A stretch of 64,000 nt of DNA. It comes from Rostratula benghalensis (Eukaryota > Chordata > Aves > Charadriiformes > Rostratulidae). Numbering within the stretch: the stretch's first letter is position 1; each line of letters starts with the position of its first letter. Of this stretch, positions 52,501-64,000 are shown piece by piece. Under the pieces are notes generated by a model, which saw only the letters and a program-made list of their open reading frames with translations, was not told where the DNA came from and ran no database searches. The translations under genes were made by a program, and so were the position numbers. The stretch covers positions 1,019,604 through 1,083,603 of the forward strand of contig VXAI01000009.1 in the NCBI GenBank assembly GCA_013399305.1. Reading direction: 5' to 3'.

Positions 52501-55500
52501 GGGGCAGCTAGAGGGAAAGTCTTGGGGGGAAGAAAATGCTGTCAGTTGTAAGAAATGAGGCATGTTGACCCATTCTACAGCCCAGCTAGTGATTACATGC
52601 AAGCAATTTTGTAAGAGCCTAGACCAGCTGCCAGTGATAATGACACTGCCATTTGCATGGATTTCAACAGGAATTACACCAAATGGACCAGTTTAAGGCT
52701 TCTCAGAAGCACGGACAAAGCTGAGGTCTCCTTCACTGGCCACGGGGACCACACTACTTTAAGAAGGACCAGGCAGTGGTGGCTGTGAGTCCTGCAGAGT
52801 GAGGGTTGCTGTGGGGTGGTGGTGGTGGAGCGAGCAGGGCATGCTGCAGCTGGCAGGGTCCTGCCTCTCTGCCCACCAGCAGTCCCCATTCTTCCAGGTA
52901 GCCCAGTTGCCCCTCAGCAGCACCTGCTAGCCCAGCTTCACAGGCCCCTGGAACCGGTGTGGCAAGTAGAGGAGGTGTGATCATATCTAAGTTTTTAAAA
53001 ATCCAACTTAATTTAATACACATTAATCTATGACTCAAAGAGTACATGGTAGCAATGTACCACTTAACTAATTAAATTGTGATCAGTCTTGGGGGGGGAA
53101 AAAAAAGCGAAAACAAGATGTTCCTTTTATACACACAATGAACTGTGGTGCATTACAGTGCAACACACAGCAATGCAAATGCAAACTGCATTTTCATAGA
53201 ATTAGGTTTTTAGGTGTCTGAGCGTAGCAAAACACAGAAAGCAGCTAAGAAACATGTGGTATGAGAGGGCTAGTCCCTCATTTGAATAAAGAGAAATTTT
53301 AACAAGGATTCCTTCTTTTTATTCTCACTTTTTGCTGCACAATAGACACAAGAAAGGAAAGAGAAGGTTCCATTTTCCTTTCTGTTGAGGGATTTATATT
53401 TAGGTGTGTCCTGTAATTTATATTAATTCAGAATGCAGACTAGAAAGCCAAAAATTAGCAAGGATTTTGACCAAGAGATTGAGAGGTGATTAAAAGTCGT
53501 GGAAGAAGGACTCATTTCTCAGTAAGAATAACAAAGTCACATGGATGATGGATCATAATAACTTCATAATCTGACCCACATGCAGTAAATATGGTGATGA
53601 CTGTCATTTTGCATAAGTGAGGTAGATTGATGTTGATTATTAATCCATTTCTTGGCCAGTCTGATTGTTTCTGAGCCAGATTCTCTGCTATTTAGTATTT
53701 TTTCCAAAGGATCTTCAGCCTATCTTTCATTGACAGTCCCTTCCTTTTTAACCAGTCACTTTTCATATTCCATGTTGCCCTGATATACTTGAGGGGTTTC
53801 TTTCATGAGTTGGTCTGCTTCTGGCATTCTCATAGCTGGACCCTTGGTCTTTTAATATATAGTATAACATCAGTGCTACTACAGACATATGTTAACATAT
53901 AATTCTGTATTACATTTACTTGCTGTGAAAAAAAAAAATCTGTTTTTGCTTAATTGCCATGTGTTGAAACGATGGTGATTTATATGAATGCACGCTCAGT
54001 GAAAAAAAAAAAAAAAGTTAAACATGGTATGAAAATCAGTACCTACTATTTAGTGCTGGTGTCTAAAATGGCAGGTATCTGTACAGTAGACACAGAATAG
54101 GTAAAGAAATATATTTCCAGAATAGAAATTCAGAAGCTATCTTGGCTAACTGTGTCATTGATAGCTTTATATGAGGTTCCTGTGGGAACATGTGTTTAGC
54201 ATTTGCAGTAGGATAATATACATAACATACTTCACAAGAGAAAAAAACTTTTTGGAGAATAACAGTGTCCACTTTCTATGAGCATGTCAAACCTTTGATA
54301 TCTTTTCAACTCTGTACCTGTTGCTCGTGAATGACACCCAGCCTTCCCTATAGCACACCTCTTCAGCTGGGCAAATGGCTGTAGACGTGAACTATGCATG
54401 TGAGCTGGCTAGTGGCTTGCTGCTCCAAAAATAAATGTCTGAATTGTAAGTCCCTTTTTCTCAGCAGTAGGTACTAATTTGTCCCTGCCTTCACTGAGCA
54501 CTCACTAATTTTCCGGGAATTTAAAATCTTTTAAATCTCCAGTTAAGTCAACATAAAGATTACTTCCCACTAATAGTTATATTAAAGTAATATTGCCCTG
54601 TTTTTAGTTGGTTTACTTTCTGTTAGTTATAAATTCACAACATCCTACATAACATGAAATAAGAAGATCCCTTTTTCCTGATATAAGCAAAACTCCCAAG
54701 TAAATTGTATTATATTTAGACGTACTTTCTTCCTCTATTTGAACACCCACCCTTCTACCAAGTATGTCTTAAAAATTTTTTCTCTTTGTTGATATAAAAA
54801 ATTTTGTAAAATCAGAAAGTCACACATTCATTTAATGTAACTGACATGGTTATGAAACCCAGGTCTTTTATTTATACTTGGGATAATGCAGAGGTAATGA
54901 AAGCAAAATTGAACCTAAGAGGGTTTTTTTTTTTTTAATTATAAAACAATGTGGGTAAGAGACTTGGATTTGACAGCAATAGAAGAAAGGGAATGTTATG
55001 TTCATGCCTTCAATCAGCTTTATTAGATCCTTAAAAAGAAAATTATGTGAAAGACAGAGGAAGAAAACAACAAACTAAGCAAGATCCCAATTCCAGTATA
55101 ATTTGGAGAAAATAACTGATTTATGTTGGTCGTTTTGCCAGGGTGAATGACTCAAGGCTTCCAAACAAGAAATGGAAACCAGAAGGATAGCAAAAGCCTG
55201 AAAGAACAAATTGAGAAGATATGATTGACTGTAATGTTTCAAAATCAACTGCTGCAAAGATGAGTTTGGGCTGTTGCCCAGAATACAATTGAATGGTGAT
55301 GTTCATTTAGACCCTTAATGCTGAAACAAAATAAGAAAAATAAGACGTAGCTGTGTTTCTGTTAGAGATTTACTTGTTCTTTCCAACTAGCAAGGGATAT
55401 GATGTCACGTCCTCTCTCTTCTATCACATGCTGCAACAATTGCTGCTGCTGCTCCATAATTTTTCTGAACATCAGTTTTCTGAAGGAAGGCCTTAATCCA

Positions 55501-56549
55501 GGTGATAATATCTTTCAAATGTGAAATGTCATCACCATTCATTAGTTGACTGAAAAGTTTTATACACTGCGTGCAGGTAGGCTAACTCAGTGTTACTGAT
55601 CCTGAAAAAAAGAAGTATAAGATTGTTGTGTGTATGTACTTTCTGGCTGATAAAGCAGTTCAAGTTTTTGTTACTATCACTCTAGCTTTTTAAAACCAAG
55701 TAAATAGCTCATTCTGCAAAAATTTCAAATAATTGTATCTTTAATGGGAACAATTTGTAAAGCATTATTTGGAAAAGGTGGGAGCAGCTGCTTGTCCTCC
55801 CCTTCAGACACAGAAGGGTCTGAAAGAGACTTTGCTTTATGCAAAAAATTTAGTCAGTTGACAATAGGCAGTGATGAGATGGGATTGTCTTCTACTTCCT
55901 CCTTTCCTTTATTCCTTTCATCTCACTGGCTGTGCTTACTAACCTTTTTTCTGTTTCTTTTTCAAATAAGGAAGAAAAAAAAACCCTAAACCACAGTTCA
56001 TAATTAAATACTGAGCTAGTCCTTACCATGTTTACTGAATTACATATTGCATATATGGATGTATATCCTTAAAGATTTCACGTGTTTTTAGATTTCTACA
56101 GTTAATGTGTTCCATAGGAATAGACCTTAACTCCTTCCTGTCTGTTTTTCGTGATGAGATTTGATTTCACAGAAGAAAAGAGACATAAAGCAATGAAACC
56201 CAGTTACAGCTCCCTTAAAATTTTAGGGATGTGTAAGGCCATGAATATAGTTGCTGAGCTCTCTGCGTTCTCCTGGTTCACAGTAGAGAATCCTCCAGCA
56301 GAAAGTCTTCGGTGTTGACCTTACGGCTGCAATAAGCAGATCAGCTTGACATGACACACACACAGTGATATCTTTGCACAGGTCTCTCTGCCACAGGGTG
56401 GTTAACATGGCAAAGATAGCTTTCAGCCAAGAACCAGTAGCGGGGGAGAGTTACTGGAGCTCTGAGGGAGCAATGGACAGGCTGACAAGCAAAGTGCCTG
56501 AGGTGATGTGAACAATGAGGAACACAACATTAACAAAACAGGGCTTAAG

Positions 56550-58553
56550 TGGTATCACCTCAAGCATTTGCATGTAAGCGAGGAAGTCTGAAGTGCCTGC
56601 ACACTAAAGCACGCGGCATGGGGAGCAAACTAGGAATGAGAATGAGGAATCTCTGTGCAGCTGCAGCGCTGGGATCTTGCTGGAATCCCAGGGATGTGGT
56701 GGATGGCTCAATGGCTGGAGTTCTATAGTAGGGGGATACAGGCTCTTTAGGAAGGACATGCTGGAAAGACGAGGAAGGAAAGTTGCCCTTTTGAAAGAGA
56801 GCAGCTGAAATGTATGGTGCTCTCCCTGGGTGTGAATGATGAGAGCTTTTGGGTGAGGATTATAAAACAGACTGATACTGATGACAAATGAGGAAGGCCA
56901 CACTGGGAATGTGAAGGTTGAAGGCAACCTTAGTTGACATACTTGAGATGGTGGAGTTCAGGATTCTGAGAGGAGGGAACGGGACAAAAATCAAGATCAC
57001 AACCCTGGACTTCAGGAGAACAGACTGTAACCTTTTCAGTGATGGGCTTGGAAAAGTCCCATGGGATAAGGCCCTGGAGGGAAGAGAGGTCCAGAAAAGC
57101 TGGATGATATTCAAGGATCAGCTCTACTCAAGAGAAGTCTATCCAAACATCATGAAGTTGAGCAAAAATGCCATGAGGGCTGTGTGGTTGAGCAAGGAGC
57201 TCCTGGCAAAACTAAAACCTAAAAAGGGAATATACAGAAGGTGGAAGAAGGGAGACAGGTAACATAGAAGGAGTGTAGAGACACTGTCTGATCATGCAGA
57301 TACATGGTTAAGAAAGCCAAAGCCCACCTGGAGTTGAACATGGAAAGGAATGTGCAGAGCAACAAGAAGGATAAGTACCTCTATAAGTACCTATATGGTG
57401 AAAGGAAGATAAGGAGAAATGTGGCCCTGCTGCTGAATGTGGCAAGACATGGAAAAGGCTGAAATACTAAAGGCCTTCTTCACCTCTCTTTTTAGTGGTA
57501 AGACCAGCCTTAAGAAATCCAATCCTTACCCTTGATGGAAGAGTATCAGGTTAACTTATACTTAAGCAAACTGAACATATATAAATCCACAAGCTCTGAA
57601 GGGATACACCCTTGAGCACTGAGGAAGTCAGATATCATTGCAAGGTAACTCTCAATTATCTTTAAATGATCATGGCAAATGGGAGAGGTGGAGGATATCC
57701 TGGAGGATATCCTGGAGGATAGCAAATGTCACTTCTGTCTTCAAAAAGGGCAAGAAGAAGAATTCAGGGAACTACAGGCTCACCTATAGGTCAGCTTCAC
57801 CTTGATCCCTGGAAAGGAGATGAAGCAACTAAACCTGGAAACCCTTTCCAGGTGCATGAAGGACAAGCTCGCAGCTACTGCGAGCAGTCAATGTGGATCC
57901 ACAAAGGTGAAGTCATGCTTGACTAACCTGATAATCTCCTATGATAAAATTACTTTCATGGTATATGAGGAGAGAGCAGTGAACATTGCCTTCCTAGACT
58001 TTAGCAAGGCTTTTAACATTGTTTTCCATAAGATACTCATACAGAGACTGTTGAAATATGGGCTGGATGAGCAGTGAGGTGGATTGAAAACTAGCTGATC
58101 AGCCAGGCCCAAAGGGTAGTGATCAGTGGTACAAAGTCTAGCTGGAGTCCAGCAATTAGCAGTGTACCCCAGCAATAAATACTACATCAAACTCTGTTCA
58201 ACTTCTTCATTAATGATCTGAGTGATGGGGTAGAGTGTACCCTCAGCAAGTTTGCTGATGATGCAAAACTAGGAGGAGTGGCTGATTTCAGTGGTGAAAT
58301 GACAGGACCAGAGGTAGTGGGCACAAACTGAAAGACAGTGGGGTCTGTCAGAACATCAGGAAACACCTTTTTACTGCGAAGATGACCAAGCACTGGCACA
58401 GGTTGCCTGGGGAGGTTATGGCATCTCCCTCTTTGGAGATATTTAAAAGCTGTTTGGACATGGTCAACCAGCTCTAGGTGGACCTGCTTGAGCAGGGCAT
58501 TGGATCAGATGATCTCCAGAAGTCCCTTCCATCCCCATCGTTTCAGTGATTCA
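56550..58553 (+). mobile_element. CR1 LINE with degenerate endonuclease and reverse-transcriptase ORF2
   Basis: About 2 kb of CR1 in plus orientation, the most complete copy in the window. The left part resembles the start of the ORF2 endonuclease region: a KCLHTKA...MGSK-like reading near 56595, then a KDMLERRGRK-like stretch near 56750. The linker 57120-57240 reads WLSKELLAKLKPKKG. The reverse-transcriptase part contains FLDFSKAF at 57991-58014, a VPQ remnant near 58163, LFNFFINDLSDGVECTLSKF and FADDAKLGG at 58251-58277, the catalytic DD box. The frame is broken by stops and shifts. Right after the FADD box, near 58285-58300, the sequence jumps to the 3'-terminal region (CAGAACATCAGGAAACACC; GCACAGGTTGCCTGGGGAGG) and ends at TTTCAGTGATTC. 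An internal deletion or a subfamily difference explains the missing ORF2 segment. Short open frames inside it are remnants and not genes. The left edge is uncertain by about 50 bp. Confidence 0.9.
57690..57722 (+). repeat. 12-bp tandem repeat (2.7 copies) inside CR1
   Basis: The unit GGAGGATATCCT occurs at 57690-57701 and 57702-57713, with a partial third copy from 57714. It lies in the linker before the reverse-transcriptase region of the CR1 at 56.5 kb. Confidence 0.93.
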
Positions 58554-59334
58554 GGAGCAATGGAGAATTGCTTTTCACATTTTCAGTTCTCATTTCTGTA
58601 GAATTTTCAAACAATCCACAGCCTGGTCTGCTGATCCTCCAAATCACTGGTATTTCAACACCCAGATGTGGTAGAATGGTGGATTACTCTGTAGAAGTGA
58701 TTATCTGTTTCCTGAGATTGCTGAGATGGCAGATTCTGTTGCTCAAATTCCTGGTACATCCTTCTCCTTGATATTTGCTCCAAAAAGTTTTCCCTGAGAT
58801 CCTCAGAAAGTATGGGAATGTTACAAGACCTATGTATTCAAAAACTGCAAATGAATTTTACATGAAGGCTGCACTGGAATAACAACCTGTACCACAGTGT
58901 AAGGCTAGGTAATGCTGCTGGTTCTAGAAATTAATTGTTGCTTTATACTGCAAATTTCGCTGCTTATGCATCCCTTACTGATAAGAAAATTTAGATCATG
59001 TTCAGGTCTGGATTTTCTGTACTTGGAGCTACGCTTGTGAGTAGATTGGTGGAGCATTTTTCATTTTTGGATTCCAGTCATGCTGTAATACTAGGAATTC
59101 TAAACAAGATGTGAGTTGTAAACATGCTTATAGTGTTTTAGATTGAGTTGAAAGGAAGAAAGTGTTTATAAGGATCTTTATTCTTGTAGCTGATCCTACT
59201 TGGACCTCAGTTTCAGTTTGAACTCACATTAAACTCTATGAGTCACAAGTTATTCACTGTGTCAACAGCTTGCTGAATCAGCAAGAATATACTTTGAATA
59301 TGTATGACCTATTAAATATTAAGACTGGATCCAG

Positions 59335-59415
59335 TATTTCTATATTGTTATATCAATATCTATAGATATCTGTAGTGTAGTTATATCTCTACCTATATAG
59401 GTATATGTATGTGTT
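59335..59415. repeat. TATA/ATATC-rich low-complexity stretch
   Basis: Degenerate alternating TATATC, ATATCTATAG and TATGTATG motifs. It has the look of an eroded microsatellite. Confidence 0.7.
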
Positions 59416-60221
59416 CCTAAAGTGAAACTTCATGGAAATTTTAACATCTGGTTCCTCAACATCTTCTTCCTCAAATCTTCTTCCAAAGGACTTTCAGTGT
59501 TTTGTCACAAACCAGTAATTGTATAAAATGCTCAAGGTTTCCTTTTATCACAGACTGGAATCCATATCTTGCTGAATTCAGACGAAGAATAATTTCTTTC
59601 CCAAGACCCAGCCTTATGCATCCACACTGGCCTTATAAGCAGAGCTCAGGCTGCCAGCAAATACCATGTGTCCTTGTAGCAGCCTGTACATATCTAAAAT
59701 TTAGATGATGGAAAGCAAAGCATTGCAACAGGTAGATCCTTGGCTTCAGGCAAGCTCCAAATACCAGCAGTTGCTGTAAACTCTTAGGTGTGTGGAGCCA
59801 GGCAAGAGAGAGGCAAAGACCTGAGTGAGTACAGTGGCAAGAGATTGCCCAAATGTTTTTTCCAAGATTAAATAAGTGCTTTCTGTTATGTCTCTGTGAA
59901 TGAAATACAATGAAATAATACTTTCTCTTTATTGTCAAAACTGTTCCTCTTCCTCTAAATACAATTTCTTGTCTACTCGGAAAAAAAATTGAGTGAATTT
60001 TTTACTTTTGCTGATTTTTTAATGTCATCTCACTGGCACATAACAGAATTGGTGGTACATTATTAATTAGCAAATAACCAAAGGGCATAATTTTTTTTTT
60101 TGTCTCCATGCATGGAAATGCTAAAAGGTTAGTTGGTTTACTCAAAAGAGAAGATAGGATTGGCATTATGGTATTGTTATGTTGTTTATCCATACAAAAC
60201 TATTTTTTTTTTCTTCAATAG

Positions 60222-60288
60222 ATTACTTGGCTTCTACAAAGGGATTTTCCCTCCCATCTTGGCTGAGACACCCAAAAGGGCAGTGAAG
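60222..60288 (+). CDS. SLC25A21: SLC25A21 internal exon, carrier signature EG..FYKG and start of helix 2
   Basis: This is a 67-nt exon, preceded by a strong polypyrimidine tract (60201-60215) and AATAG acceptor, and followed by a GTAAAA donor at 60289. Its first base, A, completes the glycine codon begun by GG at the end of the 21 kb exon. The remaining 66 bases encode 22 residues: LLGFYKGIFPP then ILAETPKRAVK. Joined to the previous exon this gives the mitochondrial-carrier motif E-G-x-x-x-F-Y-K-G, followed by the ETPKRA segment typical of SLC25A21 at the start of helix 2 of repeat 1. The exon ends on a complete codon, so the next intron is phase 0. Compared with the human protein as I remember it, GLF is GLL and GIL is GIF here, both conservative changes. 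The next exon should begin with an FFTFEQ-like segment and was not seen before the window ends. Confidence 0.94.
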
Positions 60289-61609
60289 GTAAAAAACCCA
60301 TACTTCCTACTTTAAAAATGTGTGTTGGGGCAGTGGTATATATAAAATATTGTATTTCCTTCCCACTGATTGACATAAACTTAAACTTATTTGGTGTGTT
60401 GATCCTTTGATTTTTACTAATAGGAGACTCTCCTGTTGATAGCGTAGCAAACACTGTGCTTGGTTAAGAGCATAGGATGAGCTAATGCTAGTTTAAATGC
60501 TATTTTTGACCTGTATTTGTAATGCTATTGAAAAACAAATTACAATTCGTTTAAATAATCAAAGTTAATAGAATACTTTAAGTGATATTTTAGCCTCATA
60601 AATACCTCTGGTTTATGGTGTGGGATTTTTACTAAAAATGCCTAGCAACTTACAAAACAACTAAGAATAGCTCAATAGATTAACACAAGAAACCATTAAA
60701 GAAGCCACTCTTCATAAGTACTTACTCAGTAACTTGCAGTCATATGTCTGTAGGGTTGAAGTGCTGCCCAGAGTTTCCCTGTACTGCAGAGACTATTCCA
60801 CACTCACACTTTTTAATAGTTTGAATATAGTAATGGGTACAACTCTCCATCATATAAAGAACATTCTGCTCCAGCTCTCTTGAAATAGATGTTAGCCTAT
60901 CAAAGTGTATCTGCTGTCAAATGTTGATCTGATTTTGTTTTATTATCCTTTTCAGTTTTATGGAACATTATTTTAGTACCATTCCTAAGCAATATATCAA
61001 TTAAGCCTTGCAAGCTTTTAATCAAAACCGAGTAATTAGGCACCTCAAATTAAAGTTCTAAATCTATCAAAGCATTCATTGTGTTATCAGCAGACTTTTT
61101 TTTTTCTTTTACTTGAGAACTTTGAAGTTTCCTGAAGTTGCATCAAATCTGTATAAAAGCAGTTATTATACAGAATGTCTTGATTTTCCTTTCTTTTTTT
61201 GCTTCTTTCTAAGAAGGCTGCATATGATTCTGGCCCTTAGTCTGCAATTAATCATTCACATTCCAATTCCTTAACAGAGGAATAATATTTGTATAAAGTG
61301 ACAGGATGTGACCTTGTAACAGAATCCTAAAGGAGTTCTGGTAATGTCATCTTCTTGTTTGCACTGGCATTTTAGATGCAAACTACATATGGCACCTATC
61401 TCAAAATTATTTAGTACAACTAAGAAAACTACAAGCTATTTAATAGTGAAGTGGCAGTGAAGACTAGATGGATGATATTTAAAAGATTTTTAATAACTCT
61501 TTTACTTTGGCCTGTGATGTTTCCTCTGTCTCTTCATTTAATTTCATTTGAAACACGTCAAAGTCAAATCTGATCGTGCCTTTTAGATTACAGCAGATAT
61601 TTATCTAAG

Positions 61610-61690
61610 GTAGAAACCTGGGTTTGATTTCTGTCCTACCAACCTGAGTCATCCAAAAATCTTGAGTCACTTGCTCTCACTCAAACTGAT
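61610..61690 (+). repeat. Possible MIR-like fragment
   Basis: AAACCTGGGTTTGATTTCTG TCCTACCA followed by CTTGAGTCACTTGCTCTCAC resembles the MIR order GGGTTCGAATCC...GGCAAGTCACTTAACCTC on the plus strand. The match is weak, and the CR1 at 61.7 kb lies immediately downstream. Confidence 0.35.
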
Positions 61691-61723
61691 TAAATTGGCT
61701 GAAACCCCAGAACAGTCAATGTA

Positions 61724-62232
61724 ATTATAGAATCATAGAAAGATTTCATTTGGGATGGATCTCTGGAGGTCACCTGGTGAGCCTCCTGCTGGTTAGATCG
61801 GGTGGCTCCAATGCCTTGTGTAGTCGAGTTCTGAAAATCTGCAAGGATGGAGACTCTGCAGTCTCTCTGTACTCCTGTTCCAGTGCTTAATTGCTCCCAC
61901 TGTGAAGAATTTTGCCTTATATCCAGTTCAAATTCCCTGTTGCAACTTTTGCAACCTCTTTTTGCAACCTCTTGTGCTTCTGCTGTGCATCTCACAAAAG
62001 TCTGACTTTGTCTTCTGTGTAACTCTCCTTTAAAGGGTGGAAGACAGGAATTGGGTCCCCTCAGGCTTCTCGTCTCCAGGCTAAACAGACTCCATTCTCT
62101 CAATCTCTTCTTGTACATAACAGGCTCACAGATCCTTAAGTGTCTTACTGGTGCTTCCTTACTTGGATACTTTCTACCTAATTCTTGGATATCTACGGGA
62201 GCTCTTAGTAGTGTTTCTGCAGCCATGAGAAT
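61724..62232 (-). mobile_element. CR1 LINE, 5'-truncated, minus strand
   Basis: The plus strand starts TTATAGAATCATAGAAAG, the complement of a CR1 tail. The longest open frame of the window (178 codons, minus, 62226-61690) comes from it. It contains YKKRLREWSLFSLETRSLRG, CNREFELDIRQN and a remnant of the W-x-x-L box, the degenerate C-terminus of CR1 ORF2. Divergence is higher than in the 25 kb and 40 kb copies, so this is an older insertion. The right edge is approximate. Confidence 0.88.
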
Positions 62233-64000
62233 CAGGTTTAAATGCTAAGCATCCTTTTTAACTCAATCATTGAATTCTTTAATTCTTCACACTATCCCTT
62301 TAAATTTTGCATTCTTCCTAGTACACCAGGACATCTTTAAGCTTCTTTGAGACAACAGCTATATTCCACATTAGAAGGATTCAGTGACAGAATGGGGCAG
62401 GACAGTTATGTACTTGTAAGATTTTGGGTACTGAAGCTATTCAATGTGAGATGTACAGCACACATACACAGGATGTGTATGTCAGCACAATATCTAACAT
62501 CCAAAGCCGAGTCTGTACCCATGCTTTGACCTGAAGAGAATCCAGCCTGTCTCAAGTTTCCAATAACCTTATTTTTCTACATATATAAATGAATGTAAAC
62601 CCCCAAACCACTTCCTTTTTCTCACTCTCCACCTTTTATTCTTCTAACAGTTTTTCTCATTTTAAAAAGGTGTCAAGATGCCCCTTGCCCACTGCCAAGC
62701 TGATTTGTGAGATTTAGAGGATGACTATGTCTATGCCTCTGGTTTTGAGACTCAGTAGAAAGGCTCTAGATTTCAGCAGCCTTCGTTTGTGCTCGTAATG
62801 AACTTTGTGAAACCTTCTATTTATAATGTCTTTTATACCTCATAAAAGTGTATAGAGAATGGACAAAGTAGATTTTATACAAACAAGAAATTCACTTGTG
62901 CTACTGGAATATTGGATTTATCCGGAGTGGTCATTTGCAAATAAAAATAAAACTACTAAAATGGAGTTATTTAGCCACAGTTACACATCTATGTGTTGAA
63001 GGTACAGCCTCATTTTTAGTCCACTAGGTTCTCATGCCTATCTTTTTTATTTTTTCTCTCTCTTTATTTCCTTTCTAAAAAGAAAGCTGGTATTTCTGGA
63101 AGACGAAAAGTCAAAGTTTATAACTTTATGTTAGATTGGACTTGGAGGAAAGAAATGATGATGCCAATACAATGGTTTACAGATGAACTTTTGGGGCAAA
63201 TTTATATTGTTCATGTGTTCCCAGACATCTTGTTTCAAGTATATATTTTTACCTTAGAGTTATTGAGACATCTGGTAAGTACTTTGACTATTTTCTGTGT
63301 AACTTGAATTACAGTGTATCTTTACCAGATGGACAATATTGGTTATTATATACACAAAAGCATGTTTTAAAAACATTTATTCTGAGATTTTTGCATAAAG
63401 CTATTACCTTAATACAACTGTAGAGAAAAAGACAAAATACTCTGTGTTTTTAAAATTGTTTTGGATGAATGTACCTGGTGTAAATCTGTATACTATAGCT
63501 AGATACTTTTTGGCAAAATTGTATGTATACTAGCCATTCTGGTACACCCAGCAACATTTATATTGAGTTTTATTGCTATTGATTTTTTTCTTTAAAAATT
63601 ATATAAATCATAGTCACTATTAAGTAGTTACTTCATTTATGACTCTAGGAAGCTATTGATTTTTAAGGTAACGTTTTTAAGACCAAGAAATTGCTGGGTA
63701 ATATATTTCTGCCTTTATTACAACCATTTTACAGATCTGTGACACTATGGAAAACATTAAGGAATACCAGGAATTCCATTAAAGGTTAGGAGGGTAACAA
63801 TGAGTAGAAAGATGCTGGAGAGAGAATAAAGAAAACTTTATCACAATAAGAAATGAATTTAGTTCAGTGAACTAACTCACCCACCCACAACTGACACTTT
63901 CTCAGAGACTTCCTTTTACCTATTAAATATCTTCACTTATCCAAAAAAGTAGACCCACAACCTAAGTAACACTTCTATCTTTTCTGATTATGGGCAAGGA

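Larger units (their letters stand above)
21138..60221 (+). other. SLC25A21: Complete SLC25A21 intron, 39,084 bp, phase 2
   Basis: The intron runs from the GTAAGA donor at 21138 to the AATAG acceptor ending at 60221. The exons on both sides fit each other in phase, so no coding exon is needed between them. It contains CR1 insertions at 25.4-26.4, 40.7-41.1 and 56.5-58.6 kb, two palindromic ancient repeats, one MIR-like SINE, several homopolymer tracts and an assembly gap in a microsatellite. Large parts (22-25, 27.2-29.2, 36-40, 41.2-43.8, 44-49, 50-52.6 and 53-56 kb) are unique AT-rich sequence in which I see no gene. Compact CpG-retaining blocks near 31.4, 33.2, 35.0 and 49.3 kb are the best candidates for regulatory DNA. 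Confidence 0.85.
60289..64000 (+). other. SLC25A21: Partial downstream intron of SLC25A21
   Basis: The donor GTAAAA follows the AVK codon directly, giving a phase 0 intron that continues beyond the window. I searched for an acceptor followed by an FFTFEQ-like reading and found none; the nearest imitation, at 62651, hits a stop after four codons. The stretch contains one minus-strand CR1 (61.7-62.2 kb) and a possible MIR fragment just before it. From 60.3 to 61.6 kb and from 62.3 to 64.0 kb I see only AT-rich unique sequence. Confidence 0.75.

Noticed and set aside
57802..58077. 91-codon open frame with reverse-transcriptase motif FLDFSKAF.
   Set aside because: Part of the CR1 at 56.5-58.6 kb; ORF2 is broken by stops and shifts, so it is not an active gene.
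61690..62226. 178-codon minus-strand open frame, the longest in the window.
   Set aside because: It lies within a minus-strand CR1 and reads as the degenerate C-terminus of its ORF2.
62651..62670. Possible next SLC25A21 exon: AG acceptor followed by a reading TTT TTC TCA TTT (FFSF), resembling the expected FFTFEQ, then a GG/GTG donor-like site.
   Set aside because: The frame hits TAA at the fifth codon, where EQ is expected, and the exon would be about 20 nt. Chance resemblance.

Overview
The window is vertebrate nuclear DNA, almost certainly from a bird. It is AT-rich and intron-dominated. It carries several 5'-truncated CR1 LINEs of the avian type, with the 3' tail motif TTCTATGATTCTGTG or its complement, and two short exons with canonical GT/AG splice sites. 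There is no prokaryotic gene organisation, no operon, no CRISPR array, and no rRNA or tRNA that I could recognise.

The only protein-coding gene I can support is SLC25A21, the mitochondrial 2-oxodicarboxylate (oxoadipate/oxoglutarate) carrier, read on the + strand. Two consecutive internal exons are visible, at 21054-21137 and 60222-60288. They join in phase: the first ends in GG and the second supplies the A of a glycine codon. Together they encode the end of helix 1, the matrix loop and the EG...FYKG signature, then the ILAETPKRAVK start of helix 2 in the first carrier repeat. The intron between them is 39,084 bp. The first 21 kb and the last 3.7 kb appear to be flanking introns of the same gene; neighbouring exons (the PLDVVK-type exon upstream and the exon after AVK downstream) were not found.

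Layout. 1-21053: intron with two small CR1 3' fragments (6.1 kb, 10.0 kb), a 30-bp tandem duplication (13.6 kb), an AP-1-bearing inverted repeat (11.2 kb) and candidate conserved non-coding blocks (2.9 and 3.6 kb). 21138-60221: one large intron with a pair of adjacent minus-strand CR1s (25.4-26.4 kb), a CR1 at 40.7-41.1 kb, a longer CR1 with endonuclease and reverse-transcriptase remnants (about 56.5-58.6 kb), ancient palindromic repeats (21.7 and 35.4 kb; a third lies just upstream of the intron at 20.7 kb), a MIR-like SINE (29.3 kb), homopolymer tracts, an AAAAT microsatellite containing a 19-base N gap (43.9 kb), and candidate regulatory blocks near 31.4, 35.0 and 49.3 kb. 60289-64000: intron with one minus-strand CR1 (61.7-62.2 kb).

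The main interest is regulatory. In mammals the SLC25A21 locus lies next to PAX9, and its introns are known to carry long-range control elements for that gene. Several compact, repeat-free, CpG-retaining stretches here look like candidates, but this cannot be proven without cross-species alignment. I found no convincing evidence of an undescribed biological system.
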